DNA of 64,000 nt from Falsiroseomonas frigidaquae (GTDB lineage: Bacteria > Pseudomonadota > Alphaproteobacteria > Acetobacterales > Acetobacteraceae), in the NCBI RefSeq assembly GCF_012163145.1, contig NZ_JAAVTX010000006.1:186001-250000 (forward strand). The letters run 5' to 3'. The position numbers were made by a program, and so were the translations under genes. The notes under the pieces are model-generated. The model was not told where the DNA came from. It saw only the letters and a list, made by a program, of their open reading frames with translations, and made no database searches. Positions 8,747 to 18,395 of this stretch are shown piece after piece (within the stretch, counting starts at the first letter, position 1; each line of letters begins with the position of its first letter).

Positions 8747-9673
8747 TCACGGCCGCAGCTCCTCGTCGAGGAAGCGGCGCACGAGTTGCGCGATCTCGGC
8801 CTTGCGGTCTTCCAGCGCGAGATTGCCGGAAGCCAGAAGATGCAGCTGTGCATTCGGCAGGTCGCGCCGATAGGCATGGGCGCCGGCGGCCGGGAAGATG
8901 ACGTCGTTCTCACCCCACAGCACCAGCGTCGGCGGCTGCTCCGCGCGCAGGAAGCTCTGGAACTTCGGGTAGAGAAGGAGGTTCGTGCGGTAGTCGCAGA
9001 GCAGCTCGATCATCAGCTCCGCCGCGCCGGGCCGGCAGAGCTGCGCATAGTCGATCACCCAATTGTCCGGATCGATGCGCGAAGGATCCTCGACACCCGC
9101 GAGGTACTGGCTTCGGATCGCATCCAGGGTCAGGCGTTCGCGCAGCGCCGCGCAGCGGGCGGGCGTCGGCTCCTGCCAGAAATCGAGCAGCGGGGCGAAG
9201 AAGGTGCCAATCCCTTCCTCATAGACGTTGCCGTTCTGCACGATGAGCGCAGCAATCTGGCCCGGTCGCGCCAGGGCGAGGCGGAAGCCGATGGGTGCGC
9301 CGAGATCATGCGCGTAGATGGCGAAGCGTTCGATGCCCTTGGCGTTCAGCAGGGCGGAGATCAGCGCCGCGGTATTGGCGAAGGTGCATTCGAAGGCGTC
9401 GCGGTTCGGCACGGCGCTGTGGCCGAAGCCGGGATAGTCCGGCGCGATGACGCGGTACCGATCGGACAGCGCCAGCATGAGGTCGCGGAACATGCGCGAT
9501 GCGGCCGGAAAGCCGTGCAGCAGCAACAGCACCGGTGCATCGGCCCGGCCCGCCTCGCGGTAGAAGACGGAAAGCCCGTTGAGCTCGATCTGTCGGTGGT
9601 GATTGAAGGGTCCGGTCGGGCCCGGCGCGGGACCGGGTCGGCGACTGGATTGTGAACCGCTCCGACCTGGCAT
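8747..9673 (-). CDS. Alpha/beta hydrolase of the dehalogenase/epoxide hydrolase type, catalytic His replaced
   Basis: The 308-residue product has the alpha/beta-hydrolase core: LLLHGFPAASRMFRD (oxyanion HGFP), the nucleophile elbow YAHDLGAPIGF with Asp123 as nucleophile, and LWGENDVIF with the acid. Asp as nucleophile is typical of haloalkane dehalogenases and epoxide hydrolases. At the C-terminus the usual GHFALE motif reads SGNLALED, so the catalytic His is Asn284 (codon AAT at 8822-8824, one base from CAT). Without this His the covalent ester should not be hydrolysed, so the protein may be inactive as a hydrolase or do something else. The start has GGAG about 6 nt upstream. There is no signal peptide. 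Confidence 0.8.
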   Translation of the reverse strand: MPGRSGSQSSRRPGPAPGPTGPFNHHRQIELNGLSVFYREAGRADAPVLLLLHGFPAASRMFRDLMLALSDRYRVIAPDYPGFGHSAVPNRDAFECTFANTAALISALLNAKGIERFAIYAHDLGAPIGFRLALARPGQIAALIVQNGNVYEEGIGTFFAPLLDFWQEPTPARCAALRERLTLDAIRSQYLAGVEDPSRIDPDNWVIDYAQLCRPGAAELMIELLCDYRTNLLLYPKFQSFLRAEQPPTLVLWGENDVIFPAAGAHAYRRDLPNAQLHLLASGNLALEDRKAEIAQLVRRFLDEELRP

Positions 9674-9784
9674 GACCGTCTCCGTCCTGACGAACGAAGA
9701 GTGGCAGCCGCAGGCGCCACGATCCTTGGCGTGAAGCTGAAGAATTCTGAAGGATGGGCGTGGCTGCGCGAAGCGAAGGCCGCC

Positions 9785-12352
9785 TCAGGAGGGCCGCACG
9801 ATACCGAAAGCCTCCGCCACCATCTCCTCCTCGCCCAGGCTGGCGCCGTGGGCCGACAGACGCTCCAGCTCGGCCGGGGCCAGGCGCTGCTGCAGCAAGC
9901 CGTGCAGCCGGTCATGCACGGCCTGCGAGCCGAAGCTGCGCAGGATGCCCCGCTGCGCGTGACAGAGCTGGACATGGCCGTAGAGCCGCCCGGCGCCGTC
10001 CAGGCGGCCCTCCATCGCCGCGATCAGCGCCGCCCGCTCGAGATTGGCGGCGACCTCATGCGGCAGCCCCATCATGCGGGCGACGGCCAGCCGGTCCGCG
10101 ACGATGGGACGGGCTTGCGCGATGTCGCCCTGCGCGAGCAGGTAGGAAGCCACGGCCCCGCCAATATGCTGCACCCAGGCGGAGCGTGCCTGCGCCGGCC
10201 CGAGCGCGGCCAGGGCCGCCTGTGCCACCGCGATGGCCTCTCCCATCCGCCCCGATGCGCAATGGAGCTCGGCGATGCTCCCATACGTCAGGGCCACGTC
10301 GCGTGGGCTGCGGAGTTGCCGGGCGATGGCCAGCGCCTCCTCCAGCACGGCGGTCGCCGCCGCCGGCCGGTTGCCGTGCATCCAGGCGACGGCCCGGACC
10401 CTGAGGCAGGAGACGAGCGCCTTGCTCGCCCGCCCGCCGCGCAGCAGTTGCTCCGCCTCGTCGAGCAGGGGCTCGGCGGCGGCGAGATGGCCTGCCAGGA
10501 CGTGCTGCCAGGCCTGGCGCCACAGCGCCCGCCCCAGGTCGATCGGGCTGCCGGCGGCGCGGAACAGCGCGGTGGCACGGCGCGCGGCGTCGAGCGCCTG
10601 GGGGCCGCGGGCGGCCACCCAGCCGCAGCGACCCAGCCAGAGCCGGCCCGCGACATCGGGTGGCGTCGCCTCGTCCATCCGGGAGATCGCCAGGTCGAAC
10701 CAGTCGCGCAACTCGCCCTTCAGCGAGAGCTCGCCCCAGACATGCTCGGTCAGGCTGGCCAGCACGACGCCGCGCCGCTCATCGCCATCCGGCCCGAAGG
10801 CCCAGGCCAGGCCGGCGCGCAGGTTCTCGATCTCCGGCGCGTAGAGGGCGAACCAGTCGTCATCGGCCATGAAGGGCCAGTCGGCCTCGGCGCGTTCATA
10901 GGCCTTCACCAGCCACCGCAGCAGGCTGCCGCGCGCCGCCGCGAATGCCGGCGCGGGCAGCCGCTCGGCGGCGTAGAAGCGTGTCGAGTCCAGAAGGCGG
11001 TAGCGCGCCTGCACCCCGCTGAGGTCCGCCTGCACCAGGGACTTGTCCACCAGCGCGGCGATCAGGCCGCCGACATCCTCCACCCCGCCGGCAACGAAGG
11101 CCGCGGAATCCGAGGTCCAGCTGCCGCCGAAGACCGAGAGCCGCAGCAGCAGCGCGCGTTCCGCGGGCTCCAGCAGGTCGAGGCTCCAGCCGATGGTGGC
11201 CCGGAGCGTCTGCTGCCGCGCCAGCGCGGTGCGCCGCCCGGCGGTGAGCGGCCCGAAATGCCGCTCCAGCCGCGCGCCAAGCTCCGCCAGGGTCATGGCA
11301 CGCAGCGCCGGCGCGGCGAGCTCGATGGCGAGCGGGATGCCGTCCAGCCGCCGGCAGATCCGCATGATTTCGGCCGCCTCGGCATCGCCCGGCACGAAGG
11401 CGCCAAGCGCCGCGGCGGCGCGGTCCACGAAAAGCTCGCTGGCCGGGTAGTCCGCGAGCCGCGCGGCGGTGATGGCAACATCGGCTGCCGCAGCATCCAG
11501 CGGCTGCAGCCGGTGCAGCCGCTCGCCCTCGGCGCGCAGCGGCTCCCGGCTCGTGGCCAGGATCGCGATGCCGGGGCAGCTGCGCAGGATCGCTTCGGCA
11601 GCGTCGGCCGCCGCTCGCAGCAGGTGCTCGCAGCCATCGAGCAGGAGCAGCCCGCGCCTGCTGCCAAGGCAGGCCACCACCGCGCGCAGCGCATCGCCGC
11701 CGCCGGTGTCGAGGCCCAGCGCCGCGGCGATGGTCGCCCCGACCAGGCGCGGATCCTCCAGCGGGCCGAAATCGGCCAGCCAGACGCCATCCGCGGCGCG
11801 GCCCGCGGCTCGGTCGGCGGTGGCGAGCGCCAGCCGCGTCTTGCCGACGCCGCCCGCGCCCACCACGGTGACCAGGCGCGCCTCGCACAGCCGCGCCGCC
11901 AGCCGGTCGAGGTCGGCATCCCGGCCGACCAGCCTGGTCAGCGGGCGCGGCATGACCGCCGGCCGGGGCGCGGGGACGGCGGCCTCCGCAGGCGGCGGCA
12001 GGTCGGCGGCGTTGGGCCGTGCTTGCTCCGGGTCGCCCGCGGGAAGCACGGCGACAGGCGCGACGAAGCGGTAGCCGCGCCCGGAGAGGGTGGCGATGAT
12101 GCCGCGGCCGAGCAGCTTGCGCAGGGCCGCGACATGGACGGTGAGGTTGCCCTCCTCCACCACGCGGCCCGGCCAGACCAGCGCCATCAACTCGTCCTTG
12201 GAGACGACGCGGTCCCGCCGCTCCACCAGGGCCAGCAGCAGGTCGAAGGCGCGACCGCGGATCGGTACCTCGCTGCCCTCGGCGGTCAGGGCGCGGCGAT
12301 CCGGGATCAGGCGGAAAGGGCCGAAGGCGAAGGCTGTCGCGGTCTCCGCCAT
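9785..12352 (-). CDS. STAND-type regulator: winged helix, NB-ARC-like ATPase, TPR-like tail (paralogue 1)
   Basis: The 855-residue product opens with an OmpR-type winged-helix DNA-binding domain (about 8-100, wing SGRGYRFVAPV). A Pro/Ala-rich linker leads to a STAND ATPase with Walker A GAGGVGKT (165-172) and Walker [10 protein letters not shown] (about 235-243), a sensor motif ILATSREPLR and the NB-ARC-like LDGIPLAIELAA. The second half is helical, TPR-like, probably a ligand- or partner-sensing region. Such proteins are ATP-switched transcription activators. The start at 12352 has GGGAGGGG just upstream; the open frame beyond it is non-coding extension. It is divergent from two paralogues across a 397-bp gap. 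Target genes and signal are unknown. Confidence 0.82.
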   Translation of the reverse strand: MAETATAFAFGPFRLIPDRRALTAEGSEVPIRGRAFDLLLALVERRDRVVSKDELMALVWPGRVVEEGNLTVHVAALRKLLGRGIIATLSGRGYRFVAPVAVLPAGDPEQARPNAADLPPPAEAAVPAPRPAVMPRPLTRLVGRDADLDRLAARLCEARLVTVVGAGGVGKTRLALATADRAAGRAADGVWLADFGPLEDPRLVGATIAAALGLDTGGGDALRAVVACLGSRRGLLLLDGCEHLLRAAADAAEAILRSCPGIAILATSREPLRAEGERLHRLQPLDAAAADVAITAARLADYPASELFVDRAAAALGAFVPGDAEAAEIMRICRRLDGIPLAIELAAPALRAMTLAELGARLERHFGPLTAGRRTALARQQTLRATIGWSLDLLEPAERALLLRLSVFGGSWTSDSAAFVAGGVEDVGGLIAALVDKSLVQADLSGVQARYRLLDSTRFYAAERLPAPAFAAARGSLLRWLVKAYERAEADWPFMADDDWFALYAPEIENLRAGLAWAFGPDGDERRGVVLASLTEHVWGELSLKGELRDWFDLAISRMDEATPPDVAGRLWLGRCGWVAARGPQALDAARRATALFRAAGSPIDLGRALWRQAWQHVLAGHLAAAEPLLDEAEQLLRGGRASKALVSCLRVRAVAWMHGNRPAAATAVLEEALAIARQLRSPRDVALTYGSIAELHCASGRMGEAIAVAQAALAALGPAQARSAWVQHIGGAVASYLLAQGDIAQARPIVADRLAVARMMGLPHEVAANLERAALIAAMEGRLDGAGRLYGHVQLCHAQRGILRSFGSQAVHDRLHGLLQQRLAPAELERLSAHGASLGEEEMVAEAFGIVRPS

Positions 12353-12749
12353 GGCCAGGCCCCTCCCTTTGGAAAATTTTGCATTTCTTCGCTCGGCCCG
12401 GCAATGCGGCCAGAGCATCTTCCGCCGAATGCCGTGCTGCGGCATGAAGGGCCAAGGTGTGCAGTCGCTCCAGGCGGCAAGCACCGGGGTCGAAGGGGCC
12501 CTGCTGACGAGCATGGGGGCGGAAGGGCGCTGAGTCGGGACGCTTGGCGCATCCCACCCACGCCGAATCACAGGCTCTGGAAATTCGGATGTTTTTGGCG
12601 GCAGCACCAGGACAGTGTGGCGCGGCGCGTGATCCTGTCGGCCATGGCCGGCCGGTGCCAGGCAGGCCAGGCTGGGGAGAGGAGACCGTGGGCAGCAATC
12701 CCGACCGGCGGGGCCTTCGCCGCAGGCTTCAGACGCCTTCTGGCCGCTG
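12353..12749. promoter_or_regulatory. Divergent intergenic region between STAND regulators
   Basis: This 397-bp gap separates two divergently transcribed regulator genes and must hold both promoters. The only AT-rich patch is at about 12371-12388 (aaaattttgcattt), close to the minus-strand gene. A short inverted repeat, atgccg-5 nt-cggcat, lies at 12429-12445 and could be an operator. No convincing gene is seen. Confidence 0.35.
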
Positions 12750-15623
12750 ATGCTCCGCTTCGAGAACCTCCTGGTGGATGTTGCGGGCCGCCAACTGCGC
12801 ATCGATGGTCGCGCCGTGGCGATGCCGGCACCCGCCTTCGACATCCTGCTGGTGCTGGCCCGGGCCGCCGGCCGGCTGGTCAGCAAGGATGCGGTGATGG
12901 CCGCGGTCTGGGGCAGCGCGGCAGTCAGCGAGAATACGCTCCAGGTCCATATCGCCGCCCTTCGCAGGGCGCTGGGCGCGCGGCGCGAGCTGCTGGAGAC
13001 GACCTATGGTCGCGGCTACCGGCTGCTCGGCGACTGGGCGGCTTCTGCTGACGCCGCGGATGCCGTGGCCAGCCCGGCGATGCCGCTGACCAACCTGCCG
13101 CTTCCCTCCTCACGACTTGTTGCGCGCGAGGAACCACTCGGTCAGGTCGTGCGCCTGCTGGAGGGACATCGCCTGGTCACCCTCATCGGCGCCGGCGGCA
13201 TCGGCAAGACGCGTCTGGCGATCGAGGCGGCACGGCAGGCCTCCCCCGGCTTCCAGGATGGGTGCTGGCTGGTCGAGCTGGCCCCGCTGAACGATGAGCG
13301 GCTGGTGCCGCAGATCGTCGCCAGGACCATCGGCCAGCCCTTCACCGGCCGCGACGTAACGGCAAGCGACGTTGCGGCCATGCTGGATTCGAAGGAATGC
13401 CTGCTGCTGCTGGACAATTGCGAGCATGTCATCGGCGCCTCGACCGAACTTGTGGAGACGCTGCTCCGCCGCTGCCCCGGCATCCGCATCCTTGCCACCA
13501 GCCGGGAAGGCCTTCGGGCGCGGGACGAGCACGCCTATCGGGTTCCGTCACTCGATGTGCCGCTCGCAGCGGTCAAGGACGCCGAGGCAATCCGCCGGCA
13601 TGGTTCGGTGGCGCTGTTCCTGGAACGCATGTCCCTGCAAGGCTGCGCTTCGCGGGACGAGGACATGGCGACGATCGCGCAGATCTGCCGGCAGCTGGAC
13701 GGCATTCCGCTGGCGATCGAGCTGGCTGCGGCACGCGCCGGCACGCTGGAGGTGCGGGACGTCGCGGAACGACTGAAGGGGCGGCTGAACCTGCTGAGCG
13801 CCGGGCGCCGCTGCATGCCGCCGCGCCATTCGACGCTGCGCGCAACGCTGGAATGGAGCCATGACCTTCTCACGCCGGTGGAACAGGTGGTCTTCCGCCG
13901 TCTCGCCGCCTTCTCGGATGGCTTCATCCTCGATGCGGCCCGCGCGATCGTGGCCGACGAGCGCTTCGATGCCGAGGCGGTGGAGGAGGCGGTGGCGGGG
14001 CTGGTCGGCAAATCGCTGCTCAATTTCGCGGCTGCCCCCGCGCCCCGCTGGCATTTCCTGGAGACGACCCGCGCCTTCGCGCGGGAGAAGTTGGAGGCGG
14101 CGGGAGAGGCCGATGCGCTGGCCGCCCGGCATGCGGATTGGTACTGCGCGACGATCCAGGAGGTCTGGAATGTGGGCGCCCCGCAGCCGGAGCAGCTCGC
14201 CGCCGGCGCGCGCGAGTTGGAGAATGTGCATCTCGCGATCGACATGCTGTTCGGGCCGCGTGGCGACCCGCGCCGCGGCGCCCGCCTGGTCGCGGACTAC
14301 GTCCCGGTCTGGCTGAATCTGGGCCTGAGCCTCGATTGCCAGCGGCGCGTCGATCAAGCCCTGGCACACCACATGGCGGGCAGCATCTCGACCCGGATCC
14401 GGCTGCTGGCGACGCTGACGCTGATCCTGCAACGGCACGCCGCACCGGCAAAGGACAGCGAAAGGCTGCTGGCGGAACTGGCGACGCTCGTGCAGGAGGC
14501 GCCTGAGTCGGAGGCGCAGCTCTTCGGCCTCTGGGCCATCTGGAACCAGCAGGCCAATTCCGACCGGCACGATGCCGCTCTCGCCAGCGCCGAGCGCTTC
14601 GCGGACCTCGTGGCGCGGATCGGGCGGCCCTTGCACGAGCTCGTGTCGCATAACATGCGGGGCTTCGTTTACAGGCACATGGGCAGCTACCAACTGGCGG
14701 CACGGCATCTTGCAGAGGCGCAGGAGCTTGCGGCGCGAGAGCAACACCGGCGCCCGCTGGCCTGGATGCATTACGAGCAGCGGGGATATACCGAGGCGAT
14801 GCTCGCGCCGGTCCAGTGGCAGATGGGCCTGCTGGACCAGGCGCGGCGAACGGCGAGCGCGGCTCTGGAAATCGCAAGTACCAGCGGCACCGGCGGCGAT
14901 GTGATGTTCGCCGCGATCCTGGGCGTGGCGCCGATCGCGCTTTATGCCGGTGATCACGATGCCGTCGGTGTCGCCTTGGATCTGGGCGGCGAATTCTGCC
15001 AGGCCCGCGGCTTCGTCTTCGGCTCGGCGCAGGTCCGCTGCGTGCGCGCCGTCGTTCAGGCCACCTGCGGCGACCCGGAGGGAGGTGCCGCATTGCTGGA
15101 AGCCACGCTCGGCATGCTGCGACGCATCGGGCGCAGCTGCTATCTTGGCTACTTCATGGCCCATCAGGCCACGGCGCTGCTGGCCTGCGGGCATCACGCG
15201 CGCGCCAGCCTTGTTCTCGCCGAAGCGGCGGCCATCGTGGACAGCAACGGCGAACGGTGGATGCTGCCGGAGCTGCTGCGGCTGCAGGCCGAATGCCTGA
15301 TGGCGCAGCGGCGACCCGACCTTGCGGCCGCCGCGGAGGTGCAGCTTGGCGCCGCCCTCGACCTCGCGCGGCAGCACGGCTCGGCCTTCTGGGAGTTGCG
15401 GATCGCAGGCAGCCTCGGCCGGCTGCACCGGCACAAGCCGCATCTGGCATTGCCGGCGCTGCGCGAGGCCTGTGGTCGCATCGCCGGCGGCGACGACTGG
15501 CCGGACGTGAAGGTGGCACGGGACCTGCTGTGCCGTGCCGAGGAATCGGAAGCCACCCTCGTGGCAAAGCCCAGGCGACGACCGCAGGTCGCCGACGTGG
15601 CAGGCGCCGCGGAAGGCCCATGA
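12750..15623 (+). CDS. STAND-type regulator: winged helix, NB-ARC-like ATPase, TPR-like tail (paralogue 2)
   Basis: The 957-residue product has the same layout as its divergent neighbour. A winged-helix domain (about 1-95, wing YGRGYRLLGDW) is followed by Walker A GAGGIGKT (147-154), Walker B LLLLDNCEH and ILATSREGLR. The NB-ARC-like LDGIPLAIELAA motif and a winged FLETTRAFAREKL segment come next, then about 480 residues of helical TPR-like repeats. It should act as an ATP-dependent transcription regulator that responds to a bound ligand or protein. Its stop codon overlaps the start of the third paralogue (ATGA at 15620-15623), so both are translated from one mRNA. Confidence 0.82.
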   Translation: MLRFENLLVDVAGRQLRIDGRAVAMPAPAFDILLVLARAAGRLVSKDAVMAAVWGSAAVSENTLQVHIAALRRALGARRELLETTYGRGYRLLGDWAASADAADAVASPAMPLTNLPLPSSRLVAREEPLGQVVRLLEGHRLVTLIGAGGIGKTRLAIEAARQASPGFQDGCWLVELAPLNDERLVPQIVARTIGQPFTGRDVTASDVAAMLDSKECLLLLDNCEHVIGASTELVETLLRRCPGIRILATSREGLRARDEHAYRVPSLDVPLAAVKDAEAIRRHGSVALFLERMSLQGCASRDEDMATIAQICRQLDGIPLAIELAAARAGTLEVRDVAERLKGRLNLLSAGRRCMPPRHSTLRATLEWSHDLLTPVEQVVFRRLAAFSDGFILDAARAIVADERFDAEAVEEAVAGLVGKSLLNFAAAPAPRWHFLETTRAFAREKLEAAGEADALAARHADWYCATIQEVWNVGAPQPEQLAAGARELENVHLAIDMLFGPRGDPRRGARLVADYVPVWLNLGLSLDCQRRVDQALAHHMAGSISTRIRLLATLTLILQRHAAPAKDSERLLAELATLVQEAPESEAQLFGLWAIWNQQANSDRHDAALASAERFADLVARIGRPLHELVSHNMRGFVYRHMGSYQLAARHLAEAQELAAREQHRRPLAWMHYEQRGYTEAMLAPVQWQMGLLDQARRTASAALEIASTSGTGGDVMFAAILGVAPIALYAGDHDAVGVALDLGGEFCQARGFVFGSAQVRCVRAVVQATCGDPEGGAALLEATLGMLRRIGRSCYLGYFMAHQATALLACGHHARASLVLAEAAAIVDSNGERWMLPELLRLQAECLMAQRRPDLAAAAEVQLGAALDLARQHGSAFWELRIAGSLGRLHRHKPHLALPALREACGRIAGGDDWPDVKVARDLLCRAEESEATLVAKPRRRPQVADVAGAAEGP

Positions 15624-17077
15624 GCTCGGGCGGCCCCGCGATCCATGCGCATGGGCCGTGGGAGATCGACCTGGCGCGGCGCGAGCTGCGGGCGCATGGC
15701 GCGCGCATCACCCTCGGCCAGCGCGCCTTCGTCATCCTGGAAGTCCTGCTCGGCCGGGCCGGCGAGGCTGTCTCCCGCGCCGAGCTGATGCAGGCGGCCT
15801 GGCCGGAGATCAGCGTCGAGGCGAATACGCTCGAGGTCCACATCCTGGCCCTGCGCCGCGCCTTCGGTGGGGAGCGGGGGCTGCTGCGGACGGTGCGCGG
15901 CCGCGGCTACCAGCTTCAGGGCGCGTGGCGGCCGCGTGCCGACGCCGCTGCGGACAGCCGCGGCAATCTGCCACCGGCCGACGGCGCATTGTTCGGCCGG
16001 CAGCATGCCCTGCAGACCGTCATCGGGTTGCTGAGGGACCACCGGCTGGTCACGCTGACGGGCTCGCCCGGTATCGGCAAGACCCGCCTGGCGATCGAGG
16101 CGGCGCGGCATTTCGCGGAGAAGGGCGGGCTCGTTGCCTTCCTGGTCGATCTGACCACGGTGGCGGAGCCGCAGCAGGTGCCGGGCGCCGTGGCCGATGC
16201 GCTGCTGCCCGGCGGCGATCCCACCGCGTGGCATCCGGAACAGCTGGCAGAGGCGCTGACGGGCAGGACCGCGCTACTGCTGCTGGATGGGTGCGAACAC
16301 GTCGTGGCCGACACCGCACGGCTTGTGCACGCCGTCGTCACGCGTTGCGCCGGCATCAGGATCCTGGTGACCAGCCGCGACACCCTGCGGATCGACGGGG
16401 AACAGGTCTGGCGTGTTCCACCGCTGGAGCCGGAGCCCCGCGACCCGGCTGCGGCGGAGCCGTCCACCGAGCCCGCCGCGGTCGCGCTGTTCCTCGACCG
16501 GATGCGCCAGGCGGGCGCCCTGCCCGCCACCAGCGCGGACGACATCGGCAAGATCGGCGAGATCTGCCGGCGGCTGGATGGCCTGCCGCTGGCCATCGAA
16601 TGGGCGGCGTTCCGCACCGCGAGCCTCGGCCTCGATGCGGTGCTGTCGGGCTTGCCGGCGCGGCTGCTTTCGCTGGGCAGCAGCCAGCGCACGGCGCCGT
16701 CGCGCCACAGGACGCTGCGGGCGGCGCTGGACTGGAGCAGCGAGCGGCTGACGGAGCCGGAGCGGCGGCTGATGCGCCGGCTGGGAATCTTCCCGGGCCC
16801 TTTCACGCTCACCGCCGCGCTCGCCGTCGCGAGCGATGTCCTGACCGACGACGCGGTGATCGACGGGATCGTCAGCCTCGTCGAGCAATCCATCCTGCTG
16901 CGCGACGAAAGCGCGGGCGGCAGCAGCTGGTACTTCCTGGAAACGACGCGCGCCTATGCGCTGGAACGGCTTGCCGCCGCCGCAGAAGTCGAGGCGACGG
17001 CAGCGCGCCGTGCCGAGTACGACCGGAAAGTGGCCGAGGCCGATGCCCCGGCGAAGGTCCAGCCGCCCGGCTTCTAG
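15620..17077 (+). CDS. Short STAND-type regulator lacking the TPR-like tail (paralogue 3)
   Basis: The 485-residue product repeats the winged helix (about 10-103, wing [11 protein letters not shown]) and STAND ATPase (Walker A GSPGIGKT at 148-155, Walker [32 protein letters not shown]). It then stops just after [13 protein letters not shown], so the long helical sensor half of its neighbours is absent. The open frame starts 121 codons earlier, inside the preceding gene, but the ATG overlapping that gene's stop (ATGA) is the natural start. It could dimerise with paralogue 2 and borrow its sensor, which is speculation. It ends tail-to-tail with the SDR gene, the two stops sharing the palindrome CTAG. 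Confidence 0.8.
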   Translation: MSSGGPAIHAHGPWEIDLARRELRAHGARITLGQRAFVILEVLLGRAGEAVSRAELMQAAWPEISVEANTLEVHILALRRAFGGERGLLRTVRGRGYQLQGAWRPRADAAADSRGNLPPADGALFGRQHALQTVIGLLRDHRLVTLTGSPGIGKTRLAIEAARHFAEKGGLVAFLVDLTTVAEPQQVPGAVADALLPGGDPTAWHPEQLAEALTGRTALLLLDGCEHVVADTARLVHAVVTRCAGIRILVTSRDTLRIDGEQVWRVPPLEPEPRDPAAAEPSTEPAAVALFLDRMRQAGALPATSADDIGKIGEICRRLDGLPLAIEWAAFRTASLGLDAVLSGLPARLLSLGSSQRTAPSRHRTLRAALDWSSERLTEPERRLMRRLGIFPGPFTLTAALAVASDVLTDDAVIDGIVSLVEQSILLRDESAGGSSWYFLETTRAYALERLAAAAEVEATAARRAEYDRKVAEADAPAKVQPPGF

Positions 17078-17862
17078 ACGGTCGGGATGGTGCCGCCGTC
17101 GATGACATACTCTGCGCCATGGATGGCCGAGGCCTGGTCGGACGCCAGGAAGGCGATGAGATCCGCGACATTCTCCGGCGCCGCCGGGCGGCCGAGCGGG
17201 ATCCCGCCCAGCGCCTGCAGCACCCCTTCCCGCGCGGCTTCCACGGTGCCGCCAGTCTTGGCGGCGATGCGCTCCATCAGGGCCTCCGAGGCCTCCGTAT
17301 AGATCCACCCCGGCGAGACGACATTGACCCGCACGCCCTTCGGCCCGACCTCCTTCGACAGCGCCTTGCTGTAGGTCGTCAGCGCCGCCTTGGCCGCGGC
17401 ATAGGCGGTGGTCGAATCATGCAGCGGCAGGCGGCTCTGGATCGATGAGACGTGGATCACCGCGCCGCTGCCCTGCGCCACCATGGCCGGCAGCAGCGCC
17501 CGGTCGAGCCGAACGGCGGGCATCAGGTTCATGTCGAGCTCCGCCCGCCAGTCCTCCTCGGTGAGCGCGGCGAAGCCGCCGCCGGGGGCCGAGGAGCCGC
17601 CCAGGACATGCACGAGGACATCGAGACCCCCGAGGCGCTCGGTGGCCGCCTCGGCAAGGGCGCGGGTGCCTTCCGGGGTGGTCAGGTCTGCCGCGACCCA
17701 TAGCGCGCCCTCGGGATCCTCCGGAAGGCGGCGCGCGGCGGTCAGCACGCTGGCGCCGCCCGCCAGGAAGCGCCGCACCGTGGCGCGCCCGGTTCCCTTG
17801 CTGCCCCCGGTGACGAGGATGCGACGGCCCTGAAACTCGGCCGGATCGGGCTGCCGCGCCAT
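17074..17862 (-). CDS. SDR family oxidoreductase
   Basis: The 262-residue product is a classical short-chain dehydrogenase/reductase. The nucleotide-binding motif is [11 protein letters not shown] near the N-terminus, with the catalytic Ser in HVSSIQSR and the YAAAK catalytic Tyr-Lys. The C-terminal [19 protein letters not shown] segment is typical. It should oxidise or reduce an alcohol or ketone with NAD(P). The start at 17862 overlaps the stop of the upstream NTF2-like gene by 1 bp (TGATG), so the two are translationally coupled. The longer open frame upstream is the other gene read in the wrong frame. Confidence 0.88.
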   Translation of the reverse strand: MARQPDPAEFQGRRILVTGGSKGTGRATVRRFLAGGASVLTAARRLPEDPEGALWVAADLTTPEGTRALAEAATERLGGLDVLVHVLGGSSAPGGGFAALTEEDWRAELDMNLMPAVRLDRALLPAMVAQGSGAVIHVSSIQSRLPLHDSTTAYAAAKAALTTYSKALSKEVGPKGVRVNVVSPGWIYTEASEALMERIAAKTGGTVEAAREGVLQALGGIPLGRPAAPENVADLIAFLASDQASAIHGAEYVIDGGTIPTV

Positions 17863-18188
17863 CACCCGAACTCCAGCGCGGAAATCGCCTGGCCCGCCAG
17901 CTTGAAGCGGAAGGTGAAGCGGATCGGGCTGCCAGGAAATGCGCCGGCCGTCGGGCCCTCGACGACGATCGTGCCGCCCTCCGCATGCCACCGGTCCGGG
18001 GTGAACACGGCGCGGCTGGCGATCGTCGCGGACTGGATCCAGGCCCTGATCTCCTCGGGGCCGGCATGGCTTCCCCCCTCATCGTGGACGACGGCATCAG
18101 GGGCGAAGGGTGCCAACATGCCTTCGGCATCCAGCCGCGCATTCGCACGGACATAGGCTTCGATCGGGGCTGGAAGGACGTCGATCAC
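17862..18188 (-). CDS. NTF2/SnoaL-like protein
   Basis: The 108-residue product has the SnoaL/NTF2-like pattern: an N-terminal helix ([14 protein letters not shown]), [12 protein letters not shown], a central helix, then beta strands [19 protein letters not shown]. Family members are small cone-shaped proteins that are either enzymes (isomerases, hydrolases) or binding proteins. A GTG start at 18188 with GGAGA about 6 nt upstream is chosen over earlier ATGs, which would add a tail foreign to the family. It overlaps the SDR start by 1 bp, suggesting that the two act on related substrates. Confidence 0.7.
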   Translation of the reverse strand: MIDVLPAPIEAYVRANARLDAEGMLAPFAPDAVVHDEGGSHAGPEEIRAWIQSATIASRAVFTPDRWHAEGGTIVVEGPTAGAFPGSPIRFTFRFKLAGQAISALEFG

Positions 18189-18395
18189 GGGCTGTCTCCA
18201 GGTTTCGCTTGTACGGCAGGGAAACTGTTCATGGGCCGCGGGAACGACAAGAACGGACGCGAGGGTAAGCCAGGCACCCGAAGGTAAGCGCCGGGTCCCA
18301 CAGGCCTGGCACACCGGCGGAGGGCAGTCGTGACAGCTTGATGCGGACCTCGTCTCGCCCGCATCGTCCTTCTGCTCCCGCGCCTGGGTCAGGAA

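Noticed and set aside
9701-13051. 1116-codon open frame on the plus strand
   Set aside because: It is antisense to paralogue 1 of the STAND regulators, has no ribosome binding site and reads as low-complexity Gln/Arg/Gly sequence; it is a GC-driven shadow.
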